This document shows, one piece after another, positions 18,302-27,076 of a DNA stretch of 64,000 nucleotides. The stretch is from contig NZ_PXOH01000015.1 of NCBI RefSeq assembly GCF_003007785.1, positions 53,627 to 117,626 of the forward strand, given 5' to 3'. The position numbers and the translations under genes are program-made. Numbering within the stretch: position 1 is the stretch's first letter; every line of letters starts with the position of its first letter. The notes below the pieces were generated by a model, which saw nothing but the letters and a program-made list of their open reading frames with translations, searched no databases and was not told the origin of the DNA. Source of the stretch: Aphanothece hegewaldii CCALA 016 (GTDB lineage Bacteria; Cyanobacteriota; Cyanobacteriia; Cyanobacteriales; Microcystaceae).

Positions 18302-19846
18302 ATGAAATTTTTAGCTGTTCATCCTGGCCCTTTAATGTATACTAAGGTTTTCCTACGCTTGGAACCACTAGGATTAGAGTTAGTGGCTACCGCAGCAGAA
18401 CAAGCAGGACATGAGGTTAAAATTATTGACCTGCAAGCGGAAACCCATCAAGACTACTTCCGTATGATCAATAGATGGAAACCTGATGTAATTGGTTTTT
18501 CCTGTAATTATTTGGCGAATGTCCCTGAAATTATTGATTTAGCCAAAGCAACCAAAGAAAAATTACCCAATAGCTTTATCTTTGTCGGGGGACATAGTGC
18601 GTCTTTTATCGCTCATGAGTTCTTAGAACAAGCTCAAGGCGCGATCGATTGTATCCTTAAAGGAGAGGGTGAAGCAACAATTACAACCCTTCTAGAAGCC
18701 ATTAAACAGGGACACAGAGCGATTTTACAAGTACCCGGTGTGGTGACTTTAGACGGACAAGGGCCACCACCAATCTTTGTCGAAAATCTTGACGACATCA
18801 CTGCAAATCGTAACTTATTGCGTCATCGTCGTAAATATTTTATCGGTGTGTTAGATCCTTGTGCTTCAATAGAGTTTAGTCGCGGTTGTCCCTGGGATTG
18901 TGTTTTCTGTAGTGCTTGGACATTCTACGGACGTAGTTACCGAGTAAAATCAACAGAATCGATCGTTGCAGAACTCGAACAGATCAAAGAACCAGGGATC
19001 TTTATTGTCGATGATGTGGCATTCGTTCAAGCAAAACACGGTTTTGAAATTGGAGAAGCGATCGCACGTAAAGGCATCAAAAAGAATTATTATTTAGAAA
19101 CACGAGGTGATGTATTACTTAGAAATACTGATGTTTTTCGCTTCTGGAAAACCCTAGGACTAAAGTATATGTTCCTTGGTGTGGAAGCAATAGACGAAGA
19201 AGGTCTAAAGAAATTCCGTAAACGAGTTAGCCTATCCAAGAATTTTGAAGCGCTCGAATGTGCTAGATCTCTTGGAATTACAGTCGCTATTAATATTATC
19301 GCCGATCCAGATTGGGATAAAGAACGTTTTGAAACGATTCGCCAATGGTGTTTAGAAATTCCTGAAATCGTTAATATCAGCGTTAATACACCCTATCCAG
19401 GTACAGAAATTTGGCGTACTGAATCTCGTCAACTCACTACCCGTGATTATCGCTTGTTTGATATCCAACACGCTGTATTACCGACTAAATTACCCCTCAA
19501 TGAATTTTACGAGGAATTGGTCAAAACGCAGCAGGTATTAAATAAGAAACATTTAGGGATGAAAGCACTCAAAGCAACTGCTAAAATTGCCGCACGACAT
19601 TTACTCAAAGGTCAGACGAACTTTGTTAAAATGCTATGGAAGTTTAATAGTGTGTATGATCCTAAACTCTTATTAGCGGATCACGAAAAACCTGTTAAAT
19701 ACGAGATTTATCTACCTCCTAAACCCGACGAAAAAGTAGATCGAAATACCCTTTTTATCCATACACCAGCAGGAAGACAAGGACGTGCGATCGATAATTC
19801 TACTGAAGCTTTCGTCGATGAAACTCGTATGAATAGCAATGTTTAA
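18302..19846 (+). CDS. hpnR: B12-binding radical SAM protein, hopanoid C-3 methylase (HpnR) family
   Basis: The 514 residues comprise an N-terminal cobalamin-binding Rossmann domain (about 1-150, ending in the VGGHSASF region), a radical SAM core with SRGCPWDCVFCSAWTFYGRSYR (CxxxCxxC at about 199-206), and a C-terminal extension. The start MKFLAVHPGPLMYTK and the CSAWTFYGRSYR stretch are characteristic of HpnR, which methylates ring A of hopanoids at C-3. No squalene-hopene cyclase or other hpn gene is in the window, so the substrate is an inference from family membership. GAGGAG precedes the ATG. Confidence 0.75.
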   Translation: MKFLAVHPGPLMYTKVFLRLEPLGLELVATAAEQAGHEVKIIDLQAETHQDYFRMINRWKPDVIGFSCNYLANVPEIIDLAKATKEKLPNSFIFVGGHSASFIAHEFLEQAQGAIDCILKGEGEATITTLLEAIKQGHRAILQVPGVVTLDGQGPPPIFVENLDDITANRNLLRHRRKYFIGVLDPCASIEFSRGCPWDCVFCSAWTFYGRSYRVKSTESIVAELEQIKEPGIFIVDDVAFVQAKHGFEIGEAIARKGIKKNYYLETRGDVLLRNTDVFRFWKTLGLKYMFLGVEAIDEEGLKKFRKRVSLSKNFEALECARSLGITVAINIIADPDWDKERFETIRQWCLEIPEIVNISVNTPYPGTEIWRTESRQLTTRDYRLFDIQHAVLPTKLPLNEFYEELVKTQQVLNKKHLGMKALKATAKIAARHLLKGQTNFVKMLWKFNSVYDPKLLLADHEKPVKYEIYLPPKPDEKVDRNTLFIHTPAGRQGRAIDNSTEAFVDETRMNSNV

Positions 19847-19890
19847 TAATTATTACACTTTCAAAGATTTCACTTTTCCTTAAACAAAAA

Positions 19891-19909
19891 AGGTGGGTTA
19901 TTCCCACCT
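19891..19909. terminator. Bidirectional terminator between convergent genes
   Basis: Stem AGGTGGG / CCCACCT with a 5-nt loop, flanked by an A run on the left and TCTTT on the right, between the stop codons of hpnR and the DUF697 gene. Confidence 0.75.
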
Positions 19910-19917
19910 CTTTCTAG

Positions 19918-21354
19918 TTAACTTACAGTTGTTGCAGTCTTATCCAAAGACAATCGAGAAATAGCCTGTTTAACAAAACTTTGTAAAAACGCCATTCTTT
20001 GATTATCATCGAACACTTGTTTTAGTTTTTGTCCCAAAGACTCTACATTAAGATTAGCTTCAGGATCGAGTACAATTTCTTGTTCTTGGAAATATTCGAT
20101 TAAGCTTAAACCTGCTAACCGAGTTAGATAAGCTGCGCTAATTCCTTGAACCGTACCACCAGCGACATAAGTTAACGCATGACTTTTTAGGAAAGCTCCC
20201 ACCGCGTGAGTTGTCAATTCTACTATTCCTAATTGCACCATCAGTTTACCAATTGTACTAGCGGCGGTTTGCGCTTGGGAGAGAGAAAATTTCTGTTGAT
20301 AGACTGTACCTAAATCTACTAACATTTGAGCATTAATCGCAGCAGTTGCCAGTAAATCTAAACTTGCGACTGGGTTAGCAAAAGCAGCAGCAGCAGCAAT
20401 CCATTGATATTGTTCGACAACTGGTAAAGCTTTTTGTTTGCGAACTTGATTATAGATCGCTTTTCCTTGTTGTTTAACATTCATGGTTTTACGCCATGCT
20501 GAACCCCACAGAAGTTGATCTTGTTCTTTTTGACAGATATATTGAATACGCTCAGTTAATTCTTTTATTTCCGGATTAGGTTTTTCTGTCCATTCTTTGA
20601 TTGTTCCATCTACTTGATGTTGACGGACAATGATTTCTTTGGGTGCCGCCGCTACGGGAATAATTTCATAAGATGGAATATATGATTTAACCCGTTGTTG
20701 TAGCTGTTGTATAACAATTGCTCTTTCTTCAGGTTGATATTGATCTTGTTTATTGAGTAACAGTATAATTCTTTGATGGGCGGCGGTTAATTGTTTAATA
20801 ATTCGCCATTCTGAATCCATTAAATCGCCATTGACCAAAAATATTACCAGATCTGAAGCTAATGCTAAATCTTGGGCTTTTTGTTCGTCGGCTTCGATTT
20901 CCGTCAATAATGGTGGCGTTTCGACAAATGTAAGATTATCGCCGAGTTTTTGGGCTTCTAGTTGTTGTTTTAGGCTCGTTTTACCAACTTTTCTCGCACC
21001 AGTAATAGCGATTTGTAAGCTTTCTCGTGTAAATTCTGTGTTGATTTGAGTGATTTTTTCACGCAAAGGTAAAATTTCTTTTTCGGGAACCTCTGAAGTC
21101 AAAGAATTGATCATCGCTTCGGTTTGTGTCATTGCTTGATCAACGGTTTCTTTGGTTAGAGAAGGGGGTAACGAAAAATCAATAGAAGAAGATTTAGGAC
21201 GCATTAACCAAGCTCCTGTACCTACTGCGATCGCTCCTAATATCCCCCATTCTCCCATATGGAAAAATCTACTATGAAAAGTTTCTCCAAGTCCAAAGAG
21301 AGCAGTTACTCCGAGCCCAGTTACTAAAATCGGCTTTTGCAACTTAACGACCAT
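19918..21354 (-). CDS. Membrane-associated GTPase with DUF697 domain
   Basis: The 478 residues start with two hydrophobic segments (about 9-20 and 35-50), then a P-loop GTPase domain with Walker A GARKVGKTSL (about 121-130) and the guanine-specificity motif NKQD (about 201-204). The C-terminal half is a DUF697-type helical membrane-interacting region (ANPVASLDLLATAAINAQML and following). Cyanobacterial members are thought to be membrane GTPases of unknown role. Single gene transcribed toward hpnR. Confidence 0.8.
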   Translation of the reverse strand: MVVKLQKPILVTGLGVTALFGLGETFHSRFFHMGEWGILGAIAVGTGAWLMRPKSSSIDFSLPPSLTKETVDQAMTQTEAMINSLTSEVPEKEILPLREKITQINTEFTRESLQIAITGARKVGKTSLKQQLEAQKLGDNLTFVETPPLLTEIEADEQKAQDLALASDLVIFLVNGDLMDSEWRIIKQLTAAHQRIILLLNKQDQYQPEERAIVIQQLQQRVKSYIPSYEIIPVAAAPKEIIVRQHQVDGTIKEWTEKPNPEIKELTERIQYICQKEQDQLLWGSAWRKTMNVKQQGKAIYNQVRKQKALPVVEQYQWIAAAAAFANPVASLDLLATAAINAQMLVDLGTVYQQKFSLSQAQTAASTIGKLMVQLGIVELTTHAVGAFLKSHALTYVAGGTVQGISAAYLTRLAGLSLIEYFQEQEIVLDPEANLNVESLGQKLKQVFDDNQRMAFLQSFVKQAISRLSLDKTATTVS

Positions 21355-21597
21355 TTATTTACGCTATCCTCTGCAAACGCAATCTGCATCAATTCTAACG
21401 TTTTTGGGTTACGTTTTTTAAAGCCTATAGTGTGGTCTTTCCCACTGTCTTAATACTTAAAGAGCGTAAAGTTTTACTACATTTTTTTGACAAAAATTCC
21501 CTAAGCATAGCTTTTTCTCTCTTTTATTTAAAGCCATTTAAGAGAGAGTAGAATTACTAATGAGCAACAAAAAAAGATTTAAAAACCCTAAATACAT

Positions 21598-21625
21598 AAA
21601 AGACGCACCTCATAAAAAGTGCATC
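21598..21625 (-). terminator. Terminator of the initiator tRNA gene
   Basis: On the minus strand, stem GATGCAC / GTGCGTC (one G-T pair) with a 10-nt loop, then TTTTAT; it begins about 24 bp beyond the 3' end of the tRNA. Confidence 0.65.
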
Positions 21626-21648
21626 TTTACAATTTGTAATTATTTTCA

Positions 21649-21973
21649 TGGCGGGAGGCGGATTTGAACCACCGACCTTCGGGTTATGCTTACCATCTAC
21701 AACTTTCGTTGCCTGACACTTATATCAGTTTGTGGTCTGGACTTTCTCTTCACCCTCAGCTTTTCTGTTAGGGTGTCTCCCATCAAGTCTCTACACCTTC
21801 CTCTTATCGAGGCTTGGCTCGGGATTACCAGCTTACAGGCTTCCCCGAATTTGAGAGATAATCACGCACAAGTTTCCTCACGCGCAGCCCTTTGCAAGAT
21901 TATTCTTTGAGCTTTGTACTCATTTAATCTTGCGACTTGAGCCCGACGAGCTACCAGACTGCTCTATCCCGCG
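21649..21973 (-). tRNA. Initiator tRNA-fMet(CAU), interrupted by a group I intron
   Basis: Joining 21973-21940 to 21688-21649 gives a complete 74-nt initiator tRNA: acceptor stem GCGGGA / TCCCGC with the unpaired first position typical of initiators (C1 opposite C72), D-arm with AGCAGTCTGGTAGCT, anticodon stem carrying the three G-C pairs diagnostic of fMet (GGGCTCATAACCC), and T-loop GGTTCAAATCC. The anticodon CAT is complement of 21686-21688. No CCA is encoded. A 251-bp intron lies just before the anticodon. Confidence 0.95.
21689..21939 (-). ncRNA. Group I self-splicing intron within tRNA-fMet, without ORF
   Basis: The upstream exon ends in U (U33) and the proposed intron ends in G (GGTAAG before CATAACC), as group I splicing requires. 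The internal sequence has the conserved core segments of tRNA-type group I introns, including CTGGTAATCCCGAGCCAAGCC-like P4-P6 sequence and GTAGAGACTTGATGGGAG followed by GAAAGTCCAGACCACA (P7/P3/P8 region). The 251 bp have no room for a homing endonuclease. Group I introns in the initiator tRNA are an established feature of some cyanobacteria. Boundaries may be off by one or two bases. Confidence 0.85.
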
Positions 21974-21984
21974 TCGCTTTATCT

Positions 21985-22013
21985 AGTATAGCGACAAAAT
22001 AATTTTTTTACAA
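21985..22013 (-). promoter_or_regulatory. Sigma-70-type promoter of tRNA-fMet
   Basis: On the minus strand, TTGTAA and TATACT are separated by exactly 17 bp; the -10 box ends 11 bp before the mature tRNA 5' end. Confidence 0.75.
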
Positions 22014-22129
22014 GTTTTTCAAAAACTTTTTTTTAAACGGGCTTTTTTGAACATGAGCAAGTAAGAGCGATCGCTTACTGATCATGTACTATCGACGCTT
22101 TAACAATCTTTAACATTCCGTGACAGAAT

Positions 22130-22288
22130 TTATTCGTCGTCGTCATCTGAAGGATTATTAATTTCTTCCTTGAACCCACGTAGCGTTTTCCCTAATGCTT
22201 TGCCCATTTCGGGGATTTTTTTCGGTCCAAAAATCAAGAGTCCAACCAGTCCAATGATTGCTACTTCGGGCCAACCTAAACCAAACAT
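22130..22288 (-). CDS. tatA: Twin-arginine translocase subunit TatA/TatE
   Basis: A 52-residue protein, short for automatic gene callers. It reads MFGLGWPEVAIIG, a single transmembrane helix ending in LLIFGPKKIPEMGK, then an amphipathic helix (ALGKTLRGFKEEI) and an acidic tail NPSDDDDE. The FGPKKLP-type hinge is the TatA/B family hallmark. It forms the protein-conducting pore of the Tat pathway in thylakoid and cytoplasmic membranes, exporting folded proteins. The tail is shorter than in E. coli TatA (89 residues), which is usual for cyanobacteria. Confidence 0.92.
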   Translation of the reverse strand: MFGLGWPEVAIIGLVGLLIFGPKKIPEMGKALGKTLRGFKEEINNPSDDDDE

Positions 22289-22367
22289 ATTTTTTATCCT
22301 TAAATTGCATCCCTTTCTCTTCTATAGTAGAGGATGAAGCGTAGCAAACTTGTATTGTAAATTTGAT

Positions 22368-23120
22368 ATGTTAGAGCTTTCCCAGTCTGCTATCTATAAA
22401 GAACTCAACCCTTTGATCGCAAAACTAGCAAAAATTATTCTTGCTCATTGGCAGCAGTCTTTAAGCTTATCCTTGTATGAGTTGCCAGAAGGATTAGGCT
22501 ATGTAGAGGGACGACTGGAAGAAGAAAAGCTAGTGATTGAAAACCGTTGTTATCAAACGCCTCAATTTCGTAAGCTTCATCTAGAATTAGCCAAGGTGGG
22601 AACTCATTTAGATATTCTCCATTGTGTGATGTTTCCTCGACCTGAATATGGCTTACCGATGTTCGGCTGTGATATTGTAGCAGGACGCGGGGGAATTAGT
22701 GCGGCGATCGTTGATTTATCTCCCACCAGTCCCGAAAGAAATTTACCTGAGTCCTATCAAAAGTCTCTTTCTGCTTTATCACCATTGGAGTTTTCTCAAC
22801 CTCGAACTTTGCCGACTTGGGGCGATATTTTCTCGGAATTTTGTTTATTTATTCGTCCCCAAACTCCAGAAGAAGAAAATCTTTTCCTTACTAGGGTTGA
22901 TGATTATTTATCGATTCATTGTCGTCAAGCTTTGGAGGCGAAACCTTTACCCCCTCAACAACAGACTTTACATTTAGAGGGTCAATATCATTATTGTAGT
23001 ATGCAGCAACAAAATGATAAAACTCGTCGTGTGCTAGAAAAAGCTTTTGGTAGCGAATGGGCTGATAAATATATGACTTTGGTTTTATTTGATTTACCAA
23101 AAATAGCAGTTAGTTATTAG
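22368..23120 (+). CDS. pcyA: Phycocyanobilin:ferredoxin oxidoreductase
   Basis: Reduces biliverdin IXalpha to phycocyanobilin in two two-electron steps, using ferredoxin, and so supplies the pigment for allophycocyanin. The 250-residue product has the family core [20 protein letters not shown], the active-site histidine and aspartate in [14 protein letters not shown] and FGCDIVAG, and the closing [14 protein letters not shown] chose ATG 22368 ([11 protein letters not shown]); an upstream in-frame TTG at 22350 would add six residues and has no support from homologues. A ferredoxin gene is 2 kb downstream. Confidence 0.96.
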   Translation: MLELSQSAIYKELNPLIAKLAKIILAHWQQSLSLSLYELPEGLGYVEGRLEEEKLVIENRCYQTPQFRKLHLELAKVGTHLDILHCVMFPRPEYGLPMFGCDIVAGRGGISAAIVDLSPTSPERNLPESYQKSLSALSPLEFSQPRTLPTWGDIFSEFCLFIRPQTPEEENLFLTRVDDYLSIHCRQALEAKPLPPQQQTLHLEGQYHYCSMQQQNDKTRRVLEKAFGSEWADKYMTLVLFDLPKIAVSY

Positions 23121-23123
23121 GAA

Positions 23124-23144
23124 AGACGCGATCAACTCGCGTCT
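23124..23144. repeat. Palindromic intergenic repeat (AGACGCGA family)
   Basis: AGACGCGA and TCGCGTCT form a perfect 8-bp stem around a 5-nt loop, followed by CTACA. It follows the pcyA stop and may act as its 3' hairpin. Related sequence is at 46511-46538 and as a half copy near 35583. Confidence 0.7.
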
Positions 23145-23249
23145 CTACAGATTATCTAAATATATTGTGACCAACAAAATTTATTTATTAACTTGAAAGG
23201 CTCAATCAGTTGTTAGTTAATGTGTGTTCAGTCTCAAGGGATCTCGTTT

Positions 23250-23492
23250 TTAATCGTTGTCCCAATTTTCGCTCGCAATGAGATCGCCAATTTGATCGCG
23301 TAATAAGTACTCACATCTTTCTAGTTCGCATTCAACACAAACCCACTCTCTAGGAGGTATGTACTGACAAAGAGTGTATATCGGTTGATAACGATTAATC
23401 GTTCCTTTCTCCACCATTTGACGGACTTCATCTTTGATCATTTTGATGGAGTATTCAACGGTGGGCGCGGGTGACAGGGTGCTAAGACTCAT
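23250..23492 (-). CDS. DUF4327-family protein
   Basis: The 80 residues match the cyanobacterial DUF4327 pattern: SIKMIKDEVRQMVEKGTI, then QPIYTLCQYIPPREWVCVECEL and the end LLRDQIGDLIASENWDND. Three cysteines (CQY, CVEC) could bind metal, but this is not shown. No function is known. It has its own promoter region facing bvdR. Confidence 0.85.
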   Translation of the reverse strand: MSLSTLSPAPTVEYSIKMIKDEVRQMVEKGTINRYQPIYTLCQYIPPREWVCVECELERCEYLLRDQIGDLIASENWDND

Positions 23493-23722
23493 CTGAGGTT
23501 TCCTAGATCAATTATTGAAGCTTACTATTACTATAGTCTAACTGTTGAAAAGAATAAAGAGATTTCGTGCTGTATACGTCATTACATTTTTTTATGAAAT
23601 CGAAAGACTTATCTCTTCTGGCTTTTAAGGAGATTAGGTACACATTAAGAAATCTAAAGATATACACTGTGTGTTGTTTCCCGATGCACATTTTGCATTA
23701 TGGGGACAGTTCAGCACTTATG

Positions 23723-24697
23723 CTAAAGTAAAACGGTTTTTATTGTGATGGAAGATTGTTCAGCCGCTTGAGCTACTTTCAGGGCATACAGGCTATCTTC
23801 GACGTTGACATATAACGGTTGTTGCTCGAATAAATAATCTAACACAAGTTGTGTATCTTTTTTGAATAAGCCGCGACGAGTTCCACTTAAAAGCGGAATT
23901 TCTTCTTGATCTCGCATTAATTTTCCCTCTTCTCCCCAAAATATTAAGCTTCCTTGTGTGCCATGTAGTTCAAACGTGCGATCGCTATACCGAAATACTT
24001 CACCTTTGCCATAGGTTGCCTGAGCAATGATCCCACTTGTAAACTTAATTTGGGCATCAGACAAACAAGAGGTGAAATAGCCTTCTTCTGGTGCATCCCA
24101 GAAGCGAGACTGACAAGAAACAGAAGCAACCTCCCCAAAAAGATTGGTTAAACGATGAATACGAGAAAGTGCGGCAATAAAAGGAAAACCAAATAATTCT
24201 TTATGATAAGTCCAACGACGCGAGGCAATATGTTGTATGGCAGTTGTATTATAGCGAGCAAAGAATACCTCGCCTATTTCGCTAAGATACTGACGTATCG
24301 TGTTATGAAGTCCTCCGAGTAACTCAATATGTTCGACGTGAAGCAGTTTATTTTGTTGTTTGGCTATATTTATTAATTCTTGACCTTCATAGGCTGTAAA
24401 AGCCAGAGGATATTCAACGATGACGTGTTTCCCAGCTTGTAGGGCAGTTTTGGCGATTTGTGCGTGATCTCGGTTGATGTTGGCAATAATGACTAAATCT
24501 AATTCTGGATGTGTAGCGAGTTCTTGCCAAGAGTTTAAAACGGGGATGCTATAAGTCTGGCTAAAGGTTTTAATGCTTTCGGGACGATTTCCGGCAAAAT
24601 AGAGTAACTGCGATCGCTCATCTTCTTGTATTGCTTCGGCGCGTCTTTGGGCTGCGTAACCCGTTCCCACGATGCCAACTTTTAAGGGTGAATTCAT
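23723..24697 (-). CDS. bvdR: Biliverdin reductase, cyanobacterial BvdR type
   Basis: NAD(P)H-dependent reduction of biliverdin to bilirubin, in the Gfo/Idh/MocA fold. The 324 residues open with the nucleotide-binding GIVGTGYAAQRRAEA and share with the Synechocystis enzyme the segments AGKHVIVEYPLAFT, LLHVEHIELLGG, RWTYHKELFGFPFIAALSRI and GTRRGLFKKDT. In cyanobacteria this enzyme is linked to normal phycobilisome assembly. It lies 0.6 kb from pcyA, the other biliverdin-consuming enzyme, on the opposite strand. Confidence 0.93.
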   Translation of the reverse strand: MNSPLKVGIVGTGYAAQRRAEAIQEDERSQLLYFAGNRPESIKTFSQTYSIPVLNSWQELATHPELDLVIIANINRDHAQIAKTALQAGKHVIVEYPLAFTAYEGQELINIAKQQNKLLHVEHIELLGGLHNTIRQYLSEIGEVFFARYNTTAIQHIASRRWTYHKELFGFPFIAALSRIHRLTNLFGEVASVSCQSRFWDAPEEGYFTSCLSDAQIKFTSGIIAQATYGKGEVFRYSDRTFELHGTQGSLIFWGEEGKLMRDQEEIPLLSGTRRGLFKKDTQLVLDYLFEQQPLYVNVEDSLYALKVAQAAEQSSITIKTVLL

Positions 24698-25470
<773 letters not shown>

Positions 25471-25510
25471 AAAAATTTGGAGTATTTATACTTCAAGTTC
25501 TATAAAAAAA

Positions 25511-25537
25511 GCAGGGAAAATGTATCATAGTCCCTGC
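25511..25537. terminator. Bidirectional terminator, petF and methyltransferase gene
   Basis: Stem GCAGGGA / TCCCTGC with A-run before and TTTATTATT after, located between two convergent genes. Confidence 0.8.
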
Positions 25538-25555
25538 TTTATTATTGCTCATTAT

Positions 25556-26506
25556 TTAAAAAACCTGAGCGACGATCGCACGATGACGCGGACTAATGAT
25601 GGTAATATGAGGAGTCTTAAACCCAGCTTCAAGTAACGCAGAAGTAATATCTAACGTAAAATATTGATCGAGATATGGTTCTGTACTTTTGAGTAAAGTA
25701 AAAATATAAGGCGGCATTTTAGAGTAAGCTTCTGATTTTGGATTCATATCCATCATGGTAAAATATCCATTAGGACGTAAAATCCGCCGTACTTCTTGTA
25801 AAGTCTCTTTTGCTGTTATTTGGGGTATTTCGTGAAACATCAAAAAAGAGGATACTAAATCAAAGGATTGATCCGCTTTTGGAATTGATGTAGCATTAGC
25901 GTGTATCCAGTTAAGATCTGTATTACGTTCTCTTGTTCGATATTGAGCGACTGATAAATGTAATGGTGATAGATCTAATCCTGTAATTTTTGCTTTTGGA
26001 TAATTTTCTTTTAGTGCAAAAGTACTCATTCCGACACTACAACCAAGATCAAGAATAGTTTGAGGATTGAGTGAGAGTTGAGATTTTAAAACATTATGAT
26101 AAGCTTGACGCAGTTTGGGATCACCATTAACACTAATTCCGTCTGTATCTTTCCAAATAGTAGAATGTACGGTATAGGAAGCAGACTCCGCTTCTAATGC
26201 TGCTAACCAGTCTAAATCTCCATTTTCGTAAGCATGAATTGAACCGAGATAATAATCAGGATAAACCAAATTTGGGGATTCTATAGAAGCTTTTTCTTTT
26301 TCCCAATCATGCGATCGTAATTTATTTACATTATCACGCCAAGGTACACCAATTTTCTCGGCTCGTGTAATCATCATTTGACGAGCTTGATGTTTGGCAA
26401 CATTATATAACGGTTTAACTGCAAAAATCCCATTGATTAAACGAGAAACTAAACTCGGTTGTGTTTGATGTGTTGCTATCATGCTTTTTTTAATTAAGTT
26501 CTCCAC
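25556..26506 (-). CDS. Class I SAM-dependent methyltransferase
   Basis: The 316 residues hold a Rossmann methyltransferase domain in the middle: motif I ILDLGCSVGMSTFAL (about 144-158), the acidic loop ITGLDLSP (about 172-179), motif with FDLVSSFLMFHEIP, and LRPNGYFTMMDMNP as post-motif III. The first 110 residues are a helical N-terminal extension. The layout resembles small-molecule or lipid/quinone methyltransferases; the substrate is unknown. Confidence 0.8.
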   Translation of the reverse strand: MENLIKKSMIATHQTQPSLVSRLINGIFAVKPLYNVAKHQARQMMITRAEKIGVPWRDNVNKLRSHDWEKEKASIESPNLVYPDYYLGSIHAYENGDLDWLAALEAESASYTVHSTIWKDTDGISVNGDPKLRQAYHNVLKSQLSLNPQTILDLGCSVGMSTFALKENYPKAKITGLDLSPLHLSVAQYRTRERNTDLNWIHANATSIPKADQSFDLVSSFLMFHEIPQITAKETLQEVRRILRPNGYFTMMDMNPKSEAYSKMPPYIFTLLKSTEPYLDQYFTLDITSALLEAGFKTPHITIISPRHRAIVAQVF

Positions 26507-26667
26507 ATGAGATCCTAAAACTTAGACGAGTCGCAACGCAATACATAAACAAATTATTTAACCTTTAAGTTAATAGACTCCCCTTACAAAAGAGAGTCTA
26601 TCAAAAATGCTAAGTATCTTCGTTCACCATTCAATCGTGTTTGCATAACAGATTAGTCAACCTAATT

Positions 26668-26937
26668 CTAGGTAGCATTTCTGCTAATTAAGCCCCATAG
26701 GAAAATTGCAACCAAAGCACCTAAAATAGCAATAAATAAACCAGGAATACTTAAACTTGTTGCGGCAAGCTGCAACGTTCCCGTACTAAAGAAAGTATAT
26801 AGTGTTCCACCGACGAAAGCACCAATAATACCTAAGATAATTGTAGCTAGAATGCCACCACCTTGATAACCTGGATAAATTGCTTTTGCGATCGCACCAG
26901 CTAACAAACCTAATACAACCCAAGCGATAATATTCAT
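26668..26937 (-). CDS. GlsB/YeaQ/YmgE-family membrane protein
   Basis: An 89-residue protein with three predicted transmembrane helices (about 2-18, 30-52 and 60-85) and the family pattern WVVLGLLAGAIAKAIYPGYQGGG followed by IILGIIGAFVGG. The name transglycosylase-associated protein is historical; these small proteins are usually stress-related and their role is unknown. Ribosome-binding site GGAG lies before the ATG. Confidence 0.85.
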   Translation of the reverse strand: MNIIAWVVLGLLAGAIAKAIYPGYQGGGILATIILGIIGAFVGGTLYTFFSTGTLQLAATSLSIPGLFIAILGALVAIFLWGLISRNAT

Positions 26938-27076
26938 TTTTTTAATCTCCTTATCTCGTAACTTTTTAATTACATTCCTATGATCACTTACACCATCGGT
27001 TTATCGCGTCTATCGCCAGTTGGAATCGTGGACTATCTAAAGATAGATCACCTCTATTACTCTTACTTAAATAGAA

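Noticed and set aside
21686..21910. A 74-codon plus-strand frame within the tRNA-fMet intron, as a possible homing endonuclease
   Set aside because: It runs antisense to the intron, has no LAGLIDADG, HNH or GIY-YIG-like residues, and overlaps the conserved intron core.
23124..23144. A real intrinsic terminator for pcyA
   Set aside because: A strong stem but no T run; I record it as a repeated palindrome instead.
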